DNA of 6,183 bases. Source: Cyanobacteriota bacterium. Its GTDB lineage: Bacteria; Cyanobacteriota; Cyanobacteriia; Leptolyngbyales; Leptolyngbyaceae. Position 1 is the first letter of the stretch; the number at the start of each line of letters is the position of its first letter. The stretch lies in NCBI GenBank assembly GCA_027482985.1, contig JAIXVO010000492.1, positions 1 through 6,183 of the forward strand. The letters run 5' to 3'. Shown one piece after another: positions 5,352 to 6,183 of this stretch. The position numbers and the translations under genes are program-made. The notes below the pieces were generated by a model, which was given only the letters and a program-made list of their open reading frames with translations, ran no database searches and was not told the DNA's origin.

Positions 5352-5792
5352 ATGCGGCTTGGGTATCCATAGGTATTTGCCGATCGCGCCTTGCCAATCT
5401 TGCACGGCTTTGGGGCGGAGGATGCGTTTGTATTCCAGCCGCGATCGGCCAAAGTTGAGGAGCAGCCCAACTGGAGCCTGAGTTGCCGCCAGATAGGTGA
5501 TGACTTGAGCAATTTCATCGTCGCCCATAGTTCGAGCAACGGCTTTATCTTCAACCACAATGCAATCATTCACCCAATGATCGAGGTACAGTCGCCCTAA
5601 CCAAACGGTTTCGCTATAAATTTCGAGGTGATATTCCTCTTCCACGAGCAGTCCATCTTCGCGCATGATGGCTGTTAAGGCTCGCTGATAATGCTTCTCA
5701 CGCAGCCCACGCGGGGTATTGGAGTGAACTTTCATCGCTGCGCCGATAATCCGGTAGGTCAGGTCTTGATGCGGAATGGGTTCGTTATTCAT
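5343..5792 (-). CDS. GxxExxY family protein (PD-(D/E)XK-like)
   Basis: The 149-residue protein belongs to the GxxExxY family, named for the motif seen here as GLREKHY (29-35: Gly29, Glu32, Tyr35). It opens with the typical LTYRIIGAAMKVHSNTPRGL (11-30). RLYLDHWV (67-74) supplies the conserved Asp71 and VVEDKAVARTMGDDEIAQVITYLAAT (79-104) holds an E-x-K pair (Glu81, Lys83), then LLLNFGRSRLEYKRI (110-124). The D...ExK order and the following Gln-rich helix match a PD-(D/E)XK nuclease fold, but no cellular function is established for the family. The ATG at 5792 gives the family N-terminus; the frame stays open to 5900 through a Pro-rich translation of the G-rich repeats, which I reject. No clear ribosome site is visible. 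It converges with hepT. Confidence 0.88.
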   Translation of the reverse strand: MNNEPIPHQDLTYRIIGAAMKVHSNTPRGLREKHYQRALTAIMREDGLLVEEEYHLEIYSETVWLGRLYLDHWVNDCIVVEDKAVARTMGDDEIAQVITYLAATQAPVGLLLNFGRSRLEYKRILRPKAVQDWQGAIGKYLWIPKPHQP

Positions 5793-5840
5793 GGTAGATG
5801 CAAGATTTGGTGCTCCTGATAGGGTGCCCAGTTTGAGGCG

Positions 5841-5922
5841 ATGGGCAACGGGGGGCAGCGGATGAGGGGGGCAACGGATGAGGGGGGCAACGGGGGGCAA
5901 CGGATTTGAACGGATGAAGCGG
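5841..5922. repeat. G-rich tandem repeat (GGCAACGGATGAGGGG type)
   Basis: Five degenerate units of GGCAACGG or GGCAGCGG follow one another, joined by GGGG or GATGAGGGG linkers. The series decays into AACGGATGAAGCGGATGAG, which leads straight into the 69-bp array. The CAACGGATGA core matches the repeats at 4318-4409 (same orientation) and 1867-1888 (opposite orientation). It lies in the leader region of the GxxExxY gene. Confidence 0.75.
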
Positions 5923-6183
5923 ATGAGTTATTGCTACGTCAATCAAATCTGGTGACAACAGCACTGTTGGATGAATCGGTCAATCAGCATGATGAGTTAT
6001 TGCTACGTCAATCAAATCTGGTGACAACAGCACTGTTGGATGAATTGGCTCAATCAGCATGATGAGTTATTGCTACGTCAATCAAATCTGGTGACAACAG
6101 CACTGTTGGATGAATCGCAATCAGCATGATGAGTTATTGCTACGTCAATCAAATCTGGTGACAACAGCACTGTTGGATGAATT
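5922..6183. repeat. Array of 67-70 bp tandem repeats with a variable hinge, continues past the window
   Basis: Units begin at 5922, 5991, 6061 and 6128 (periods 69, 70 and 67), the last cut by the window end. The first 55 bases of all four copies are identical (GATGAGTTATTGC at the start, GTTGGATGAAT at the end), and the closing CAATCAGCAT is identical in the three complete copies. Only the 2-5 bases between them differ: CGGT, TGGCT and CG. Each unit contains a palindrome CAACAG-CA-CTGTTG (5956-5969 in the first). The periods are not all multiples of three and each phase meets stops, so this is not a repeat protein. It is not a CRISPR array because there are no spacers. The 391 bp upstream of the GxxExxY gene contain only this and the G-rich repeats. 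Confidence 0.9.

Noticed and set aside
5793..5900. 36-residue N-terminal extension of the GxxExxY protein
   Set aside because: It is a Pro-rich translation of the G-rich repeat; the family N-terminus begins after the ATG at 5792.
5910..6060. Repeat protein reading DELLLRQSNLVTTALLDE on the plus strand
   Set aside because: Only the first period (69) is a multiple of three. The second and third units run into TGA in this frame and there is no start codon or ribosome site.
5922..6183. CRISPR array near cas1-cas2
   Set aside because: The whole unit of about 65 bases is identical between copies and only 2-5 bases vary, so there are no spacers. The unit does not resemble a 28-37 bp CRISPR repeat.
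5922..6183. Integron attC sites
   Set aside because: No cassette reading frames lie between units and no GTTRRRY/RYYYAAC core pair is evident.

Overview
The window looks like chromosomal or plasmid accessory DNA of a cyanobacterium, probably a filamentous one. The HIP1 octamer GCGATCGC recurs throughout (for example near 1622, 2285, 3035, 4572 and 4818). Gaps between genes carry G-rich short tandem repeats of the kind common in these genomes. Several families are also typical of cyanobacteria: DUF4058, Uma2, GxxExxY and HepT/MntA. The genus cannot be fixed from the sequence.

Layout. At 1-25 (minus) is the first few codons of a gene leaving the window. At 89-637 (minus) is a small membrane-anchored coiled-coil protein whose C-terminal domain looks cut short. 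Directly upstream of it, 646-828 (minus) is the N-terminal stub of a Uma2-family nuclease. A complete DUF4058 gene follows at 946-1710 (minus), with a relic of a second DUF4058 start 79 bp upstream of its own start.

The centre is a minus-strand CRISPR adaptation operon: cas1 (3176-4159), cas2 (2801-3085), a four-helix-bundle protein (2371-2769) and an unrecognised protein with a RelE/ParE-like C-terminus (1887-2360). The last gene's ribosome binding site overlaps the stop codon of the gene before it. No effector genes and no CRISPR array are present. Cas1 appears to have lost three of its four usual metal ligands, whereas Cas2 keeps its catalytic aspartate.

A 347-bp divergent gap (4160-4506) holds G-rich tandem repeats and a very strong G-quadruplex candidate. 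It separates cas1 from a plus-strand mntA-hepT toxin-antitoxin pair (4507-5321, ATGA overlap). That pair converges on a GxxExxY-family gene (5343-5792, minus). Upstream of the latter lie more of the same G-rich repeats, then an array of nearly perfect 67-70 bp tandem repeats running off the right edge. Its units differ only in a 2-5 nt hinge.

Together the genes suggest a defence or mobile-element hotspot: a CRISPR adaptation module beside an AMPylating toxin-antitoxin system, a decayed nuclease gene and duplicated fragments. The most notable points are the apparently inactivated but intact Cas1 and the hinge-variable terminal tandem array.
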